Of a stretch of 64,000 nt of DNA, positions 12,905 to 26,404 are shown piece by piece. The DNA is from Hexactinellida sp. DTS-2022 (lineage: Eukaryota > Porifera > Hexactinellida): NCBI GenBank assembly GCA_028753945.1, contig JAPNXP010000018.1, positions 3,039,643 through 3,103,642 of the forward strand, read 5' to 3'. Made by a program: the position numbers and the translations under genes. The notes beneath the pieces are model-generated. The model was not told where the DNA came from. It ran no database searches and saw only the letters and a list, made by a program, of their open reading frames with translations. Within the stretch, counting starts at the first letter, position 1; each line of letters opens with the position of its first letter.

Positions 12905-13246
12905 CTTCGACACTTAAATTCTTCATGTTTACATTCAATACAATGCCTTGAACTTTGGATTTAGTAGAATCGAGTTTAAAATCATAGATGCTAAATGTAT
13001 TCGATAGAAGAAAAATAACAACTGGAGAAACACTCGATTGAGATAGCGCACAAATAAGACCAGGTTGAAGGTAGGACTCCGTCCATTGGTATAGAGTGAC
13101 AGGCGTCTTGGCATTTTTGTAAATTATAGGCATGATGTGCCTTAAAGTAGAATAGTCTTGTTCAAAAGAAGCAACTAAATTGATTCCAAGTGCATAACTG
13201 AAGAAAAGAAGTTGAAGGGAATGCGAAAAATAAACAGAGGATCCAG
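12905..13246 (-). CDS. UBR4: UBR4 internal exon (most 3' exon seen)
   Basis: Internal coding exon of a UBR4-type E3 ubiquitin ligase, a very large protein of the N-degron pathway. The frame is open across all 342 bases. The acceptor is TTCTATTGTAG and the donor is GAAG/GTAATA. It starts with two bases that complete a codon and ends with one, so it joins the exon at 19788-19669 in frame. The protein contains SSVYFSHSLQLLFFSY and, later, LYQWTESYLQPGLICALSQ, which match the conserved order of UBR4 (SVYYSHVLQMLFFSY, then LCQWSEV..HPGLVC, from memory). The next downstream exon was not found, so the following intron probably runs past base 1. The start and end of the gene are outside the window. 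Confidence 0.85.
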
Positions 13247-14849
13247 CTACAATAGAAATAATAATATTAAAGGAATAAAACTATATGCATCTGGAATTTT
13301 TGAATCAGAATTTAATCCAGGCCACATTGCATTATAGATCGCTTTGCGACAGCACATTCACAACAACGTCGCGGTTATTAAGTGGCTTCAAACCAATCAA
13401 ATTAATTATTGTAAGAGGAAAAGGAAAAAACAAATTAATTTCGTTTTAATGTTCCAAAGCATTCCTTTTTGTAAGAATGATGCTTAGGTAAAATAATTGA
13501 ACGAATTATCCAGATTTTACAATGCACATTCCATTTTATATATGCTACACTAAATTGAAGTGATGTAAAAATAGATAAATTAAACTAAAAAACATTAATC
13601 AGCTTTAACCGAACATAATATTATCATTTAAATACTCATAAAAGTGAAATAAAAATAAATAAAAAAAATCTCATATAAAAGTACGTAATTACTACTAAAT
13701 ACATACTTAACTACAAGGACTATGGAAATAATATAATTACAAACTTTTGGCATTAAGAATGTTTCGATTATAATCCTATATGTATTGTGTGTACCAGTCT
13801 AAATTTTTAAACAGCATATACTGTAAATTTTATTGAATTATAACCCAAATAAACTGATATAATAAAATAAATTCGCAATAATACAATAATATATAATTGT
13901 ATATTCACTTTTGTTAATCTTCGAATAGTCTTTTGAATATCAACAATATTTATTTAGTTTGTTTTAAAGAATCATACAACGTACTATTATTACATAGAAA
14001 TAAATTTCAAATTTCAGATTTCAAAGGACAAGCTCACACCAATTCTAACATATTACAACATTTATTGAATTTGTAGTCAAATAGACATTTGCATAGCTTA
14101 AATCTAGGGTATCGTACGATGCGGATCGCTATACTTTTATCAGGATCGTGATGATAAACTATATCCTATTAGAAACTAGTATCGCGATCGGGACCTTAGA
14201 GAATAATTTCGCCATGATCGGGATCGAGATACTTTTTTGAGGATTGTGTAATAACTACTTAAATCCTAGTCTATTAAGAATCGTTTGAAAAACCTCTTGT
14301 TGTTCCTCGAAGAAGATTCGATCCATTCTGATTTCTAATATTTGGTTTATTCTTATAATCCTGGGACTATGCATATCTGAACAGACTCTGATATTGTGAA
14401 GTTCAGACGAAGTGGTGCTGTGCACAAAACTAGGTGGAAGGGAAAGTTACTCTATATGCTCAAAATGGTATTGTCAATGGAGATTTGTGATCTTCCGAAG
14501 GCAGTGGTGGTCTGCTGTGGGCGGGGGTGGGACATTTGTATGAGATTGTGCCTTGAGAAAGAGGCAGATTGAAGATAAACTGTTGATAGTTAAGCCGGAA
14601 ATTCCAGTAGCCCCAGCAACACACTGGTTCGGAACTGTTAATAGCAAACCAATCGTTCCATTCGACATCACCGGGTGATCAAAACTGGTAAATTTAACAA
14701 AACGAGACGCATGGATTTTGTTAACTATATTGAAATTGGATGATGCATTGGTATTTTGGTAACTCTCAGTGTAGATGAGTAAGTGGCCGAACTCTGAAGA
14801 GTACCAATCATTACTCTTGTAAAGCTGGTGCAGTCAATGTGGTGAACGA

Positions 14850-15200
14850 TGCTGCAAAGCATTGATGGAACTAGACATTTATCTTCGCATTGGGAATCCA
14901 GAGTCATCATCAAGGTAAAGAAGAAGATAACACACTACATTTTGCAGTAGATTATAAAGAATCGAATATAGTTATCGAAGCAAACTCATATCCATTGCCT
15001 GACTGTAAAAATATATTTGACTGTCTGGGTGGTAGTTAAAGAAATTCTTCACTAAACGGCGTTTCCGATAAAAAGGAGCATCCCAATGAGGGATTAAGAT
15101 AAAGAACTGACAGCCTTCGTTACACATTCCATGTAATAACTGGGCGCGATGCCAACAGTTGCTTTTAGGTTCATGGCAAAAAGTAATTCTAAGAAGAAAT
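14850..15200 (+). pseudogene. Ty3/gypsy reverse transcriptase remnant
   Basis: WESRVIIKVKKK, then after a one-base shift DNTLHFAVDYKESN, then SYPLPDCKNIFDCLGGS. This is the order of Ty3/gypsy reverse transcriptase (PVVLVKKKDGTLRFCVDYR, then YPLP, then LGG). A stop follows at 15037, and weaker matches (TDSLRYTFHVI) continue to about 15200. No long terminal repeats were found. Confidence 0.75.
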
Positions 15201-16180
15201 TGCGATAAGATTCATGAGGCCATAAATTTCCTCTTAATGAAGATGGGATATATGATGAATCTGTCCTATGCAGATAAATAGAAAGGATGAAAAAAGATGT
15301 GTTGCGCCTCCAAATGAAGAAGTAAAAACAGGTACATTATGCGCGCAAAGTTTATGACCAACATTGAGCGACACTGAGCTGAGAAGACGTCCTTTCACCA
15401 TTGGACTTGGGTGGGAGCTAGTAAATGACCGCGGTAGACACTGTCCAGGTTTTATACAGGATTTCTGTTCAAGGGGGGGAGAAGTCTGCTATACCAAGAT
15501 ACACAAATTATTGCATCGCCAGCTGGGGGTCTGGGGGCGCTGCTACCGCCATGGCGAAGCCCTTGGAAGCCATATACAATTTAGAGTGCAAATAATTAGT
15601 GCTTCCTCACCAGAAAGTTTCGTATATAATGTTAAGCAGTGGCGTAAATCATTGGGATGCCAGGCTTGCCTGGCACCCCCATGATTTCCTGTTACCTTAC
15701 CAAGACGTGATACATGGTAGTGCCGCTGGTGCTAAGATGTAGTATACCTTAATATAGAAGATCAACGCGAAGGAAATTAAATCTATATGGAGCAAAACAT
15801 TTATTTATACATGAAATTGACGCGAATAAATTTATTAAAAATATTAAAGGTTATTATCTACTGATTAAATACTATTTATTGTCCCAAAATAGGCTTCCGA
15901 TCTACTTGAGATACATGGCATCCTCTCAACCCAGTTGCACATTGGAAATTTTCCGTTCATCGTATAATTTGCTAAATACGTAGTATGAATTTGGAGGAAA
16001 TTATTATCATGGAAAATAAAGTGATGGAAATTAGCGCTAAAGGAAAGCAAGGCTGGATTCGGTTAACCGTTGCTGTCGTCGGTTAACGGTTAGAGATTTT
16101 ATTATTAGCCGGTATGTTGAATATCAGCAGAGTTATTGGGAAATTAATGTTTAAAGTATTAAATCTTTTTGAATTTAACT

Positions 16181-16508
16181 GATTACGTCATCATCCGATA
16201 ATGAGTGAGCATATTGGAAATCTGGTGTGACCACCGGCCCGCATCATTAATGTACATGTTTTATTAAATTTTCAGATTTTTATCTCTAAGAGGGCGCGAA
16301 TTATGTGCGGTTAAGTTCTCGAAATGTGACAAATTGACAATGACTTCATAACTTGTCGAGGTGTGAGCAATATTGAGTGGAAACCTCAACTTGTTGGCGG
16401 GTGCCAAAGTTTACCCCTATATGCAAAAAATCACATTTTGAAACCGTCCAGTTTCTTCAATCAACTCGGAATATACAAACAAATATAAATATATACCCGC
16501 ATAGGTTT
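16181..16508 (+). repeat. Dispersed repeat, copy 1
   Basis: Reverse complement of 45073-45412: TACGTCATCATCCGATAATG, CACCGGCCCGCATCATTAAT, TTGTTGGCGGGTGCCAAAGT. No coding frame is kept. Confidence 0.75.
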
Positions 16509-16522
16509 ATGTTTAAATAGTA

Positions 16523-17082
16523 TACACTAACCGGACAAAAGTATTTGGACAACAACAATTTGTAATCGTACATTACAGCTTCATGAAGCACAATAACATT
16601 AGTAGATGCTTCAACATGGCTATTTACATAAAACGATATGCAACGTATAATATAATAGCAAAATTATTAAATTTACATTTTTATGGAAGGGTTAAACTCA
16701 TTAGCTATATAATTAGCTATTTAAATATATAATATATATGTATAATTATCTTGAGGCAATGGGAATTTACAAGTTTGATTCACATTTGAATTCCAGATGG
16801 TTGAATTACTCTAAGTGCATAATTTCAAATCTTCATGATTATTATATGCTGAGATACAGCCGCATCCCATTTCTGCAATTTGTGGCACGTAGCAGGGACA
16901 TTATGCCACTTAATGGATTTGGCTAAAATGACTTGAAATAAAAATATTTCATAATTTATAACTATGTATGTTAAGGTATTTATAGTCATTTTAGAGATTT
17001 TTAGACATCTGTTAATTAGTTACGAGACCATTGTGTCTGCATTTAATTTCCTATTGTTCAAATACTTTTGGCTGGTTAGTAT
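16523..17082. mobile_element. Tc1/mariner-like MITE
   Basis: Ends TACACTAACCGGACAAAAGT and (reverse) TATACTAACCAGCCAAAAGT, TA at the borders. A shorter, internally deleted relative covers about 36655-36911 with end TTTGGTCGGTTGGTGTA. Confidence 0.7.
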
Positions 17083-17815
17083 AGATGTAGTCATAAATCC
17101 ATTTCTCATCACCACTTAATATATTTTCTCAGACAAAATTGATTTAAATTTACCTAAAGCACGTATTATATCAGTTAATATACTTATGCGGTATTACTTT
17201 ATACAATTGAGTCTTATTCTGTAGTATAATCAATTTTATGAAGGAATTATTGCATTGAGTAGGATGGGCGGTTAACCGGTTAACCGTAGAGAGAAATCGA
17301 ATTGTAACCGTAGCCTCAGATCGTTTAACTAACCCCACCCTTGAGGAAAGTATTGTGAAATAAATTAACACGAATTGGAGAAATTTACGTTAATTTAAAG
17401 GAGCGTTGATTTCCTATACTAAGTGACATATAATAAATTACTTGTTTATCATCCCCGCCCGTCCCATTTTTATCCTCCGTTCGGACAATATATAATATTT
17501 TATTAGGCATCCATAATGTTTAAATATACAATTTCATATATTATTAAAAACTTCGCGTTCCCTCATCCTTCCTAAAATGCCAACTTTTACTAATAGTCTA
17601 ATATATAGTATATCAAAATACTAATAACTTGTCGATAAATAATACTATACTGTTCAGTGAAATATTACATCAATCTCTTGTAAGTTAATGAACAATTTAA
17701 TATTAGCCAATATTTAATAAATAAAAATAAATGCCGCCTCCCGTCCTAATTTTCTCAAAAAATATGGATGATAAACAAGTAATTTATTTTATGCGGCCTA
17801 AGGTACGTACATTAT

Positions 17816-17876
17816 ACTCCGCTTAATTGGGACAAGAGGAATGGAACAAACGTATCCCAATTAATCGGAGTGGACT
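17816..17876. repeat. Short hairpin, TCCGCTTAATTGGGA arms
   Basis: Left arm CTCCGCTTAATTGGGA, right arm TCCCAATTAATCGGAG, loop of about 28 bases. Probably a tiny MITE. Confidence 0.6.
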
Positions 17877-17978
17877 ATATATATACTACCCCTAACAAAT
17901 GTCTCTATTTGGAAGTTGGGTTTATGCCATGTTGGCACACCCATGACCAAACTCGAAGTCTACTCCCCTGATGGTAAG

Positions 17979-18244
17979 TACCGTATTGCCTTGAATAATA
18001 GCCGGGGCGATTATTAATTTCAAGCCCCATTTAGGCCCAAGAAAATGTTATGATTTTCGAGAGTGGCGAATATTTGTGGAATATTATCATTTGAGAGAGT
18101 CAATAATTGTAGGGAGGCGATTATTTGATATCAACAGTTATTCTAGGCGGTGTCAAAAAATAATTAGGACCTATTTTTGGGGGGCGATTATTCAAGGGGG
18201 CGATTATTCGAGGGGGGGGGCTACTATTCAAGGAAATACGGTAC
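17979..18244. mobile_element. MITE with TACCGTATT ends
   Basis: Ends TACCGTATTGCCTTGAATAA and (reverse) TACCGTATTTCCTTGAATAG, bordered by TA. GGGGCGATTATT repeats lie inside. A related left end appears at 44155 (ACCGTATTTCCCCGATTAAG). Confidence 0.7.
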
Positions 18245-18527
18245 TAATAAAACCAATTAAACACTATACGTATGTCAGCTACTACAACCAAATCTGTTGA
18301 GTTGATTGTAACTTCTAATGTTAGTAATCAGACTCAACCAAAACATAACTAGGGTCACTATCAAAGAACAAAATTTTCCTTGAAGTTATATCAACAAGCA
18401 GACTTTTCAGTAGGCTAGGAGCTTACCAAAATACAATGGAGATATCTATCCTCATATCACAAAGCTACATACCCCATTAACAAAATTGAATAATTTTATG
18501 TTGGCACAAATTGAGAATCCAGCATTA

Positions 18528-18597
18528 ACAGAATTTACAAGGGGGGGGGAAGTGTTTATAATATTATAAACACTTCCCCCCCCCTTGTAAATTCTGT
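18528..18597. repeat. Perfect 70-bp palindrome without spacer
   Basis: Two 35-base arms, exact complements, meeting between 18562 and 18563 (TTTATAAT/ATTATAAA). Each arm holds a run of nine G or C. The flanking bases no longer match. Confidence 0.9.
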
Positions 18598-19668
18598 ATA
18601 AAACCCTGGTTTATGAAAGTGTATCTGGCGGATTTGGCACCTATCTGTCTACTGAATCACTTTTGCTAATAAAACACCTAATTTTAACAGAAAATAAGAA
18701 CTTAACAGCATATTTCCGGGGGAGGGGCTCTAACTAGGGTGGAGATCTCGAGGCGCACTCCCCTCTGTATAATGCCCAGCTGCCTAACCTTTGACATCCA
18801 TACCACTCATATCGAAAGGTTGACGAAAATTCTGGTTCAGGGCTTAATCGGAGGCATTGGATGCGCTAAATCCCGATTTATATCTGATTGATTATCTATA
18901 ACCGGTGATATTGTATTTATTATTTTTATCTAATAAGTAACATATTACCACTGTGTATATTAAAATTTGGAATTCAAAATATATTAAATTCGTTGTAACA
19001 ATAATTTTAGAAATTATTGGGTAACAATAATTTTAAAAATTATTGGACACAGATTAGTCGAAAAAGTGATATCATTGAGGATTGTGGACCTTTTAATAAA
19101 AAACATTTTGAACATGATAACCCAGAGCCAGCTTGAATTTGGAACTATAAACATTGCGAGATAAATAACAAAATATTAAAATTAGGCTTGAAACTAACTT
19201 GCCAGTGGATTGTCACAGGATCCCAGATTTCTATACTATTGGATGTCATTTTCACATTTCTGAGTTAGAAATTTATTCATAATATTTTCGAAATACAGTA
19301 TGTAACTTTTATGCTTACAAATGATGCAGGTACCGATGACCCTATAATCGTCATTTTGCCAGAGTGTGAGCATCCAACATAAAGAAAGCTCTTATGTAAT
19401 TACAACAAATAGTTATAATACAATAAGGTTGACAAATTTCATAACTAATACAGTGACTTTTCAAGGTAATAAAGAATATAAAAATTATGATGCATTGTCA
19501 TAAATAAGAGAGCAAAAAATAAACAACTGCAAGCTGCAAACGATAAAAGCAAATTAATGACATCGATAAGTAATGTAAAAAGAAAGAAGGGAATACCACA
19601 TAATTAATGAAATTTATAAAGACATTAGAAGAAAATATCATCATGTCACCAATAAAAATATTGTCAAC

Positions 19669-19788
19669 CTTTTCTGGTGGATTGCTTGAACACATCTTCA
19701 CTTAAGACAACTTCAATTTTAGAAGAAATAAATATAGGGCCATGTTCTGCCATAAATTCAGGAATAATTAATTGATGAAGGAGTTCAC
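19669..19788 (-). CDS. UBR4: UBR4 internal exon, 120 bp
   Basis: Small internal exon missed by ORF length cut-offs. The acceptor is ATTCTTTTTTAG and the donor is AAAAG/GTTGAC. It reads GELLHQLIIPEFMAEHG, then PIFISSKIEVVLSEDVFKQS, in the frame dictated by its neighbours (two bases in, one base out). In UBR4 the matching stretch follows the 'GYIYTQLMEE' segment and precedes 'SVYYSHVLQ', which is the order here. Splice phase, length and position between two firmly identified UBR4 exons are the evidence; the sequence itself is less conserved than its neighbours. Confidence 0.8.
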
Positions 19789-21266
19789 CTAAAAAAGAAT
19801 GAATGCATAAATAATAGCGAATAAACCAATTACAATCACCAATGAGAGGATTTTGACGTTATACTAGAAGTACTAGCTTCACTGAACATTTCAAGTCTAT
19901 CGAACATATAGTTTTGTAGTATCAGGCAGGGTTTCAATTAGAGGGGGGGGGGTCTTGCGGGGCAATTGCCCCCCCCCCCCCTTCTGGATGAAACACTGCC
20001 AGCCATTTGAAAATAAAACTTGGAATGTGTTCCGTTAGAAAGTCAAATTTCAAAGAAATCTTAATATTTTTTGAATTATGTGGGCATATATAGATTCCTA
20101 AATTGTTTATTATTTATTTTGTTTCCACATTATACATGGGGTGAGGACAAATTTCTCACTTTGTGGATAGAATTACATTCAATATTATACATACTACTAT
20201 GATGAGGAATTTCAGATTGACTGAACAAACTATGCGAAGCAAATGAATTATATTAGGCCAACTCTAAGAACTAAATGCATCCTTACTATTCAAAGTGATT
20301 ACAATCAATTCCCATTCAAAATGTCTATAAACTAGGGTTTAAATAAGTTCGACTGCTACACAACCGCCGTAGAAAATTCTTAAAAAATCTGAAATTAATT
20401 TTGTTGCCACACCAAAATTAAGACTCGAATTGAGTTGAAATATCAATGAATAAGGACACACTATACAAATATTAGAAAGTTCAACAAAAGAAAAGAAAAA
20501 AATTATTCTGAAGCCTTCTCCAACATGGGGAGGGGGGCTTAACCAAAATACAGAATAAACGAATTATGCAAGATCAAAATAACTAATAAAATCATTTTGA
20601 TGAGTGATAATCAATCATGCTTGTCCAAAGCATATAATTGTCAGGTCAGGTAGGTAATGTCAGGGCATTTCAGATCATTTCTCTGTAATTTCAGCATGTC
20701 ATATTATAATAAACGGCCATATGTCATCAGGGTTTCATTTAGACATTGACACAAGTAATGGCAAAATTATGGTTTTCAGGAATAAGGGATGGCGATGATG
20801 TGACAAATGAAGCCCTGGTTATACTTCGAGTTGTTTAACATAAAAAATTAAACAGTTATACAATATTTGTAATTTTGTTAAACATAGGAAATCAAGTATT
20901 TATACGTAGTACTTCTGATTAAGTGATTCCTTCCTTCGCAACTGAATTATGTACCTCCCAAATTGAATTAAAACTAGTTCAAGTTTCTGAGAATAAAGTT
21001 GTCAAAAGTTGACTTTGAAAACCACATGACCTGAGGTCTTTCTTCTTGACGGTCCAGCCAGGTCAGATCACTTGAAAAACATTGCGTGGATACAGTAAAA
21101 CTCGGATCGTGAACTACGTAATAAAAGGCCTGGAATAGACAATTAAAAAATGGACAATGGATGAACTAGAAGCCCCTTCGAATTTCATTATTACTGATTG
21201 TTATGAACAATAGAATACATTTTTGTAATTTTAACCGGATTCGCAACGTTATTCGAATATTTTCAC

Positions 21267-21479
21267 CAGTGGTGGATCTAGAAAGGGGGTGCGGGGAGGG
21301 GGGGATTTTATCCTACTCGAAAATTTCATCCTATTTCGAATTGTTTTCCTAATTTTTGAACACTTGGCCAATAATATTTAATTTAAAAAACCCATCCAAA
21401 ATTTTTACCCCCCCCCAAACTACACCCATCCAAAATTTGGACCCCCCCAAAAATTTTTTAGTGGCTAGATCCACTCCTG
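21267..21479. mobile_element. hAT-type MITE, 213 bp
   Basis: Ends CAGTGGTGGATCTAG and CTAGATCCACTCCTG. Flanks are ATTTTCAC and ATTTTCAT (7 of 8). Confidence 0.85.
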
Positions 21480-21599
21480 ATTTTCATAAAATAGACCTGG
21501 TCCCGAGGTGAATCTAATAAGCGTAGTCGACTGTATGTCTGAATTTGAATTTTCTAACCGATTTTGTTTGTCCTTAGTGCATTTCTCTTCATTATTTTA

Positions 21600-22020
21600 C
21601 TTTAATTCCCAGTGCCAATGTGTTACAATTTCAGAGGGCCACGCGCGAATTGAAAGACAAATGGATTTAGAGCTCTCCACAGGGACAAGGTTACTGAACT
21701 CCCAGAAGATAAGATATTCATTTGTAATCGTCACTTCAGAGAGGGGACATTATAAGAGTTGACCGGACATTCCAAGCTGATGGTACCTATACTTATACAC
21801 CAGGTATAAGGCCAACTTATCCTATTAACGCAGTGCCAGTTTTGTTCCATAGCTGCCCATCTTATTTTACTTCAACTGCTCAGAAAACAAAGCATCTTAG
21901 TAGAGAATTTAAGGAATAAGAAAACTTCGCTAAAGGTCTTCATGAGAGTAAAGTTCAAAACCAACAGGATATTTTATAATTCGCTTTGGATAACTTTGAT
22001 GATCTTGAAATGAGTTGCCT
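21600..22020 (+). pseudogene. THAP-domain remnant
   Basis: ELPEDKIFICNRHFREGTL near 21700-21750 matches the Cys/His half of a THAP domain. After a stop and shift, TYTPGIRPTYPINAVPVLF follows. Probably a decayed P-type transposase 5' end in a UBR4 intron. Confidence 0.6.
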
Positions 22021-24800
22021 CGTTACATCTTAGCCAAAATCGGGTGGCGTGGTACTCTTCCAGCAACACATTGCAGAACCTACAGCTAGAATTATCTAAC
22101 AAATAAAATTCAATTAAAATTCAATCTACACACATTAGAATTCAATCTACACTAACAATTCAGTCAGACTTAACATTTTGAGCCGTTAATCGCCAATACC
22201 AAGTACACTTGCAGTTCAATCGAACAACCGATTTACGACAAATTGACTCCATAATTGATGATATCCTAAATTTTGAGCCAAATCAGAGTTACTTGAGTCC
22301 AGTCTTGTTCATGTAAATATCAAGGAAGCAGCCACTAAATTCCAATCATCAAAATCAATGTTAGAAGCTAATGAACAGACAGACGAGGAAGACTGAAGTA
22401 CATATTTATTACCTCTCCTCCAGTTTATTACTTGTCAACTTGAAAACTAAATAGTTTGCCCTAAAAATATATTTTTCCATGAAGTCACCTATGGGCTATT
22501 AGTATTCTTAAGATTGACCCCCCTTGAATTTGGAAGATTTACAACATAAAATTGCCCCCCTTGAATTTGGTGGATTTACAACATAAAATTAAAATTGACG
22601 AAGATAAAGTTTTAAAGAAACTGTTCAACTCCTCGACTTCAAGAAAGGTGTTAATTCTATCAGCTGAAATCGTATCATTGGATATAGTATATAGTGAAAA
22701 TCGAAGGAGTAACTGTCCTATTTGTTTTACTTCCGGGTGGAGTTTGTAGTGGAAGATACTTAGCACATGTGGTAATTGAATATTGGCTAACAAAGTTCTG
22801 AATGAAAACTCGGAAATAAATTCTGGAAAGAAAGATATCCTAAAAATGAAGAAATTTAAATCTAATTGAAATATTTTCTTATGACTGTATGGGTAATAAT
22901 TACTTATGTTGCATGTAAAATCGTTCTACTTTCACTGAATGAACCTCAATGAAACGATAATTATATTTACTTTGCTTTCACAGTATATTCTAGTTAAATA
23001 ACAACCTAATGTTCATAACAAACAGGAAAAGTGAAAATATTGAATGCACTACTAGTTCGTCCATTGTCCAATTTTTATTGTCGATTCCAGGCCTCTTATT
23101 ACATATTTCATGCTCGAATATAACGCGAACCCTCAAATTGGGAAAATGAGTAGATTCCCGGGCAAAAAGTAAATAAACAACAGAAATTGTGATGCAGGCA
23201 TAATAAACAACTAATAGCGTATTAAAGACCATGTATACTACACTAAATGAATATGGTGCTAAATTTATAATTTCAAAACATTATGATTTTAGGTCATTTT
23301 CAGCCAATTTACATGAAGTTGTATAGTGTCCATACCATGTGCCACTTGTAGCACAAGTGGCACGAATGGGAATGTATCTGTATCCCCGCATAAAACAATC
23401 GAATGATTATAAATTTATCACCTAGAGTAAATGGACAATGGGAAAAACACAAACTTACAAACTATAACAATGACAACTAAAAGATCTTTGATGAAATTTC
23501 TATTATATCGGTTAGATGACATAGCAAAAATATTTAACTTTCAATTCGCCATATTACAATCATTATAAGCGAAATAGTTAAACTAGTCATACCGTTGTAC
23601 ATGCCGATAATTAGATCTTCAAACGCTTTAATTTTGTTAATGTTCTTTGTATTATTAATATATTACGATAAATTGCCAAAATAAACAACATAATTAATAT
23701 AAATCTAATTTAAAAGTGAACAACATTGATTTAATGAACTAAAACTCTTGTATAATTGATGTAATTTTAGTCCGAAAGACAACTTATAATTTAAAAAAAT
23801 GTAAAAAGTCTGCACCGATTTGTCAATTAGCAATTGGATATACCATATGGAGAAATATGTCGAGAATTAAGTAGAATAAATGTCTAACTTGTAGAAATTG
23901 GGCCATAGAAGATCGAAATCTAAAGAGTACCTACTACCTAGGAGATTATTTAATCATAACTTTATTTGAAAGGGTTATATAAAAGCAGTGGTACTCTGAA
24001 ATCATTAGAAAAAGAATTTGATAAATAAGATAAAGGGAAACTAAATAAAATTTGACCACATTGGTTAACGCACCCACTTTAAAGAATAATACATAATTTC
24101 GATGTGTTGATGAAGCTTTATAGGTTTTCAAAAATCGAATATATGCATGGAAACAATACATGACAATTGGAACTCAAACACAGCTATTTTCATTTCCCGA
24201 AGGAATTTGGAAAAAGGAATTTCATAAATGAAAGTTAGATATTCCCGAATCAATAGGGAAAGTTAGGAGCGAATCGACGAATTGCAAAATTTTACCTAAT
24301 ACGGCTGATTTGCCAACTGTGAAATTGCCCCGTAATTTTTAAATCTGAAATCAGAATATGCATCTTAAAATCGTCTCATAAGTTCCCGAAATTGAATATG
24401 TAATTATAACATTATACGTATAGTTAATGAGTTTAATTTAAATATCATTTTCTTTTCTTTTATTATACTGAACATATCGTTTTACATAAATATCCATGTA
24501 AAGTAGCTATAATCGTAATATTGATGCTATTACGAACCAAGCCAAAGTAAAGGACGTTATAACGACTTCTACAAAATCTCCACAAGGCGTAGAAGGATTT
24601 ATTTCATTTGTTCCGGGATCTTTACATATTTGTCATACGTAATTGAATTCTTCGTGCTCAAAAACCCACGTAACCATATGATGTGTAATAAATGTCATGA
24701 AATGAGCGATTATTAAGGTGCATCTATAATATAAGTTTAAGGAATCTAAAATAGCACTAAACATTTCCAATAACCAGAATTTTCGAAATTGTGATAAAAG
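22021..24800. other. UBR4 intron sequence, mostly featureless
   Basis: AT-rich. CCCCTTGAATTTGGNNGATT is duplicated at 22520-22580. No gene or element border is supported. The same holds for most of 26413-28640. Confidence 0.45.
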
Positions 24801-25036
24801 CATTCACACTACAGTCGAAATCGGGTTTTATTTCCTCTCCGGGTTATTTTGCCTCCTTGCTTCTCCTTGTTTCTTCATAACCTCATAGAACTGTATATTG
24901 TTAAATACGGGTTTTTTTGCGTATCGGGTTTTTTTGCCTCTTTTCCATGCATTTAGGGGGGGAAAAAAAACCGATTTCGACTATAGAGTGAAAGTAAACT
25001 TAGCTATGTATATTACGCCTAGAGTCCTAACATCTC

Positions 25037-25233
25037 CAGGGTTTCATACAGGGGGTTGTAGGGGAGGAATTTGCCAGCCCCCGCTCCTTCAAGTGCCCCC
25101 TAGAAAAACCACTTAAACTACGAGGTTTAATTTATGCCCCCCTAAAGAGGTTACATAATCCCAGAGTGTCCCCCTTGATAATTTACATAACCCAGATTTC
25201 CCCCCTTGTATGCAAATCCTGTATGAAACACTG
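25037..25233. mobile_element. hAT-like MITE, 197 bp
   Basis: Ends CAGGGTTTCATACAGG and CCTGTATGAAACACTG. ATCTC follows the right end and precedes the left end, a possible 5-base trace of duplication. Smaller relatives with CAGGGTTTCA ends lie at 19927-19998 and 20728-20817. Confidence 0.6.
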
Positions 25234-25832
25234 ATCTCAATATTTAACATAGGTATATTTTGGATTTCTTATTTATCGAATGCTAAAGTATGTTTAAATA
25301 TTTATGCGGGTGTACCGACACATTATAATGACGATGTCAATTGTGGAATGCTAGTTTTTAATAAATTCATGGCATGCACTAGGTTATTTCTGGTTTTCCA
25401 AATAATCGAACAATCGCATCGGCCAAAGAAATATTTCCAAAAGTGGAGAAAAATTAGTTTCGCACACTTCAATCACAAGAGATATTTGGAAAAACGCCCG
25501 ATATTAATGTGATTTTTGCATCTCCATTACATTCTTATACTTTCGTTTTTCTCTGGTACATGAATTAATTTACATAGTTGATGTAATAAATGGTGACCAA
25601 CATCTGTAAAAGTAATATCCTCTTCAAAGTATGTACGAGAGTTGTGGGATTAAAAAACAAGCTTGAGGATTGACAAACCTGATATTGGCGGCAAACTTCT
25701 AGGTAACAATGCACGATTATGCTTTATTAATAACAACAAAACTCCATTTATTGGATTAAAACATTAATAGCTCAAACTACCACAATCATTATGAAAGATT
25801 ATATATACGAAGATATCTTAATCGATTTTCAT

Positions 25833-26404
25833 CAGTGTTCGGAAAAAAAACGCCATTTTCTAGAAAGACAGGGGCAGGTGGAAAAAACTGTTTTTTTCCG
25901 GACTTTTCTGTCTTTTTCTATTTACTGGCCTCGCATGATTAATATATTTCGGTGACAGTGCGGATACTATTTTACTGTTTTTAGTAAGTAAATGCTTATT
26001 ACACAATTTGATATCTTTCACACGGTTAGATTACTTTTAAATGATATTTGGTATCGAAGAATTCCTACATACAACACTTATCAGCGTTCACCTAGCACGT
26101 TTGGTACTTCGTAATCTCGTATTAGTAAACATACTATATACGTATATCAGTGTATTCAGTGGTTAATCCACTAACCTTAGTTTAACATTAGGGACCCACT
26201 CTCAAAAGTCCTAAATTTAACAATCGGTGCACTAGAAGTGTAGAATCTCTTTAGAAAATCTGTCTCTTGCATATAGAAGCTGACCATAAATGGGCATGCA
26301 GTGTTGCCATATATGGTCATAAGTGTTTTTTTCCAAATTTACTGCCCTTTTCCGGGGTGGAAAAAACCGTTTTTTTCCGGGGTGGTCTTTTCTGGAAAAC
26401 ACTG
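25833..26404. mobile_element. hAT-type MITE, 572 bp
   Basis: Ends CAGTGTTCGGAAAAAA and TTTTCTGGAAAACACTG with a perfect 8-bp duplication ATTTTCAT (25825-25832, 26405-26412). Contains GGAAAAAACNGTTTTTTTCC palindromes at both sides. Confidence 0.9.
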
